A DNA stretch of 64,000 bases, from NCBI GenBank assembly GCA_938045475.1, contig CALIML010000001.1, forward strand, positions 62,001 to 126,000. The letters are read 5' to 3'. Below are positions 61,890-64,000 of this stretch, piece by piece. The translations under genes and the position numbers were made by a program. How positions within the stretch are numbered: position 1 is the first letter of the stretch; every line of letters starts with the position of its first letter. This DNA is from an uncultured Sulfolobales archaeon (GTDB taxonomy: Archaea > Thermoproteota > Thermoprotei_A > Sulfolobales > Desulfurococcaceae). The notes beneath the pieces are model-generated. The model ran no database searches. It was given only the letters and a program-made list of their open reading frames with translations, and had not been told where the DNA came from.

Positions 61890-63866
61890 GTGGATCCACG
61901 GAATCCTTATAGTTCAATAGTGGAGGAGCTCTCATTAAGGATCCATAGATCACTATCCCAGAGAGGCCTAACTGTAGAGCTCGGTGAATTAATGAGTGAA
62001 GTAGTTGAGCCCCCGAGTAGAGAAATGGGCGATCTAGGGATAGCTCTACATAAGTACGCTAAAAAACTCGGCCTTAAGCCCTCTCAGCTAGCTGAAGAAA
62101 CTAGGGGCTTTCTAAGCGATTTACCCGGCTTACTGCGTGCTGAAGCTGTTTCAGGCTACTTAAACGTAACCTACAACGCAGAATACATTGCTAAGGTGAC
62201 GATAAGCTCTGTGAGAAACGTTGAAAACTACGGCTATGTCCCAAGTAAAAAGACTCTTAGAGTAGTTATTGAACACACCAGCGCTAATCCAATACACCCG
62301 CTCCACATAGGGCACGGTAGAAACGCCCTCCTCGGAGACACTCTATATAGATTGCTCGCTAACAGAGGGCACTTAGTTCAAAGAAGGTTCTACATAAATG
62401 ATACTGGAAGACAAGTAGCGCTCTTAGCCTTTGGGTATAAGTTGATAGGTAGAAAGCCTCCTGAAAGTGCTAAGCCCGATGAGTGGCTGGGCAAGCTTTA
62501 CGCTCTTACAAACCTCCTCACTGAGTTAAGAAACGTCAAGAACGCGCTAAGTAAGCTAAAGATCGAATCTAAATCACGTGAACTCAGCGAATCAGAGGAG
62601 GAGAGGTACAGAGAGTTGTTGAAGAGAGCTGATGAAATTGCGGCAAGCCTAGGCAAGCTATGGGAGGCGGACAAAGAGCTCTTCGATGAGGCGAGCAAGG
62701 CCTTAATGGAGCATGAACGGGATCCTGAAGAAGAGGTACTGATGATAATGTCATCGTACGAGAGGGGGGAGGAGTGGGCTAAGAGCCTTGTTAGAGAAGT
62801 AGTTGATAGAGCTTTAGCCGGGATCCGCAAGACTTTAAGCAAGCTTGGAGTGGAATTCGATAAGTGGGATTATGAAAGCGACTTAGTTTGGAGCGGGCTG
62901 GTTAATGAAGTAGTCTCTAAGGCTCTTAGCTCGCCTCTCTACATAAAGTACAAGGGCGCTGACGCCCTTGACGTTCGAAGAATCGCTTCACAACAAGTCT
63001 TGGAGAAGCTTGACATAGATATTGGAGGCGAGATCCCTCCATTAGTCATTAAGAGAAGTGATGGAACTCTCTTGTATACAACTAAAGACATAGCGTACAG
63101 CATCTATAAGTTCGTAGACTCAAACGCGGACTTAGTGATTAATGTTATTGGCGCTGAGCAGAGGCTTCCGCAAGCACAGCTGAAGCTGGCTCTCCTAGCA
63201 CTGGGGTATGTGAGGGAGGCTGAAAACTTGATTACCTATATATATGAAATGGTTACGGTGCCTGGCCTAAAGATGAGCAGTAGGAGGTATCAGATAGTGA
63301 CTCTAGACTGGCTCTTAGAAGAGCTCTACAGGAAGGCTAAGGATGAAGTTGACAAGAGGAGGCAGGACTTAAGTGAAAGCGATAGAGCTAGAATAGCCTG
63401 GGTCATTGCTGTTGCAGCAGCGAGATTCTCCATGGCTAGCTACGATCCCCTTAAGCCATTGAACTTCAACCTCAATAGAGTCCTTGACTTAAGCGGTAAT
63501 AGTGCTCCGTACATACTGTACACTCACGCCCGTGCATCAAACATACTTAAGAAGGTCGGCGGCATTGAATGGGACCTAATAGACTACAGCTATGCAAGGA
63601 ATGAAGTAATTAAAGAATTAGCCTGGCTAGTAATGAAGTATCCGCAAGTAGTGGCAGAAGCAGCCGATAAACTAAGCCCAGAGATTCTCGGTAACTACAT
63701 TGTAAAGATGGCTGACTACTTCAATAAGTGGTATGAGAGCGAACGCATAATAGATGAAGAAGACAAGTCGTATAGAGCTCTTAAGCTAGCAATAGTTCTC
63801 GGAGTAAAGAAATCCATAGCACACGGCCTCACGATGTTTGGAGTAACACCTCTTGACAGCATTTAG
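61890..63866 (+). CDS. argS: Arginyl-tRNA synthetase
   Basis: 658 residues, class I. Signature HIGHGRNALLGDTLYRLLANRGH (HIGH motif at ~137) preceded by EHTSANPIHPL, the NDTGRQVALLA block, and a KMSKS-like KMSSRRYQIV near 465. A C-terminal anticodon-binding part follows with PYILYTHARASNIL and LKLAIVLGVKKSIAHGLTMFGV. It charges tRNA-Arg. GTG start with GGTGGTG 6 nt upstream; it starts 9 bases after the kinase stop and is probably in the same operon. Confidence 0.95.
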   Translation: MDPRNPYSSIVEELSLRIHRSLSQRGLTVELGELMSEVVEPPSREMGDLGIALHKYAKKLGLKPSQLAEETRGFLSDLPGLLRAEAVSGYLNVTYNAEYIAKVTISSVRNVENYGYVPSKKTLRVVIEHTSANPIHPLHIGHGRNALLGDTLYRLLANRGHLVQRRFYINDTGRQVALLAFGYKLIGRKPPESAKPDEWLGKLYALTNLLTELRNVKNALSKLKIESKSRELSESEEERYRELLKRADEIAASLGKLWEADKELFDEASKALMEHERDPEEEVLMIMSSYERGEEWAKSLVREVVDRALAGIRKTLSKLGVEFDKWDYESDLVWSGLVNEVVSKALSSPLYIKYKGADALDVRRIASQQVLEKLDIDIGGEIPPLVIKRSDGTLLYTTKDIAYSIYKFVDSNADLVINVIGAEQRLPQAQLKLALLALGYVREAENLITYIYEMVTVPGLKMSSRRYQIVTLDWLLEELYRKAKDEVDKRRQDLSESDRARIAWVIAVAAARFSMASYDPLKPLNFNLNRVLDLSGNSAPYILYTHARASNILKKVGGIEWDLIDYSYARNEVIKELAWLVMKYPQVVAEAADKLSPEILGNYIVKMADYFNKWYESERIIDEEDKSYRALKLAIVLGVKKSIAHGLTMFGVTPLDSI

Positions 63867-64000
63867 AGAGTTAAAGTAGTGCTTCTCAACCCATCTATGC
63901 TATCTTTACAATAGCAGAGCGGCCCACTCATCCTCCAGTAAGGCTGTTGAACACGCCTTGAACAGAGTCAACGGAATCTAGGGCTTAAGGTAACTATCTG

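Noticed and set aside
1-64000. tRNA genes, rRNA genes or CRISPR arrays
   Set aside because: No T-loop-like GGTTCGAATCC with matching acceptor stems and no regularly spaced repeats were found in the gaps read.
63867-64000. Possible C-terminus of a minus-strand gene at the right edge
   Set aside because: All minus-strand frames contain stops near 63970-63990, so no continuing gene can be supported.

Overview
The window looks like chromosomal DNA of a hyperthermophilic crenarchaeon (Thermoproteota, most like Desulfurococcales and relatives). The reasons are a CDC48-type AAA+ ATPase, PCNA, archaeal RNase HII, Trm5 and Taw3 of the wyosine pathway, archaeal AsnRS and ArgRS, class III type IV pilin machinery, an S-layer-like protein, frequent TTG/GTG starts and AGGTG-type ribosome sites placed 4-7 nt before starts. 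Genes are packed tightly, many with 4-nt or longer overlaps. I found no rRNA, no tRNA and no CRISPR array. The assignment to an order is an inference.

Layout. 0-1.75 kb: the 3' part of CDC48 and a small winged-helix gene. 1.75-20.7 kb: a cell-surface and glycan region, mostly on the minus strand. It holds a flippase, two membrane-anchored surface proteins (a six-bladed-type repeat/propeller-like protein and a parallel beta-helix protein), a large S-layer candidate, a YfhO-like membrane protein with a discoidin domain, three glycosyltransferases, a Thr-rich stalk protein, a polytopic membrane protein and a MATE exporter. Within it, 8.4-13.6 kb is AT-richer and gene-poor and carries gene and insertion-sequence debris. 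20.8-30.1 kb: informational housekeeping on both strands (Taw3, a tRNA-binding OB protein, Ogt, phosphoesterase, DUF523-like, Trm5, Nth, AsnRS, formyl-THF cyclo-ligase-like, PCNA, flavin reductase).

30.2-40.4 kb: ABC exporter (ATPase plus two permeases), a PCC/DUF296 protein, a class II glutamine amidotransferase, carbamate kinase, an EamA transporter, and a PadR / aldo-keto reductase unit divergent from a MATE exporter across a perfect 14-bp-arm palindrome; then a KaiC-like double-RecA ATPase. 40.8-46.0 kb: a type IV pilus-like operon (small unknown protein, prepilin, secretion ATPase, two half-size platform proteins, unknown protein). 46.3-49.6 kb: small crenarchaeal unknowns, a phosphohexomutase and a Trm112-like zinc protein. 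50.1-50.8 kb: a HEPN/MNT pair. 51.1-56.5 kb: a complete oligopeptide ABC operon. 57-63.9 kb: a TIM-barrel isomerase-like protein, RNase HII, a metal-ligand-less amidohydrolase homologue, uridine phosphorylase plus PfkB kinase, and ArgRS.

Features that stand out: at least four (possibly five) scattered scars of IS200/IS605-type tnpB right ends, of which two pairs share recognisable DNA; the double-TATA palindromic PadR operator; an amidohydrolase-fold protein that lost all visible metal ligands; a CDC48 C-terminus ending in a proteasome-docking-like HbYX tail; and a uridine phosphorylase/PfkB pair that may feed ribose 1-phosphate into the archaeal pentose-bisphosphate route.
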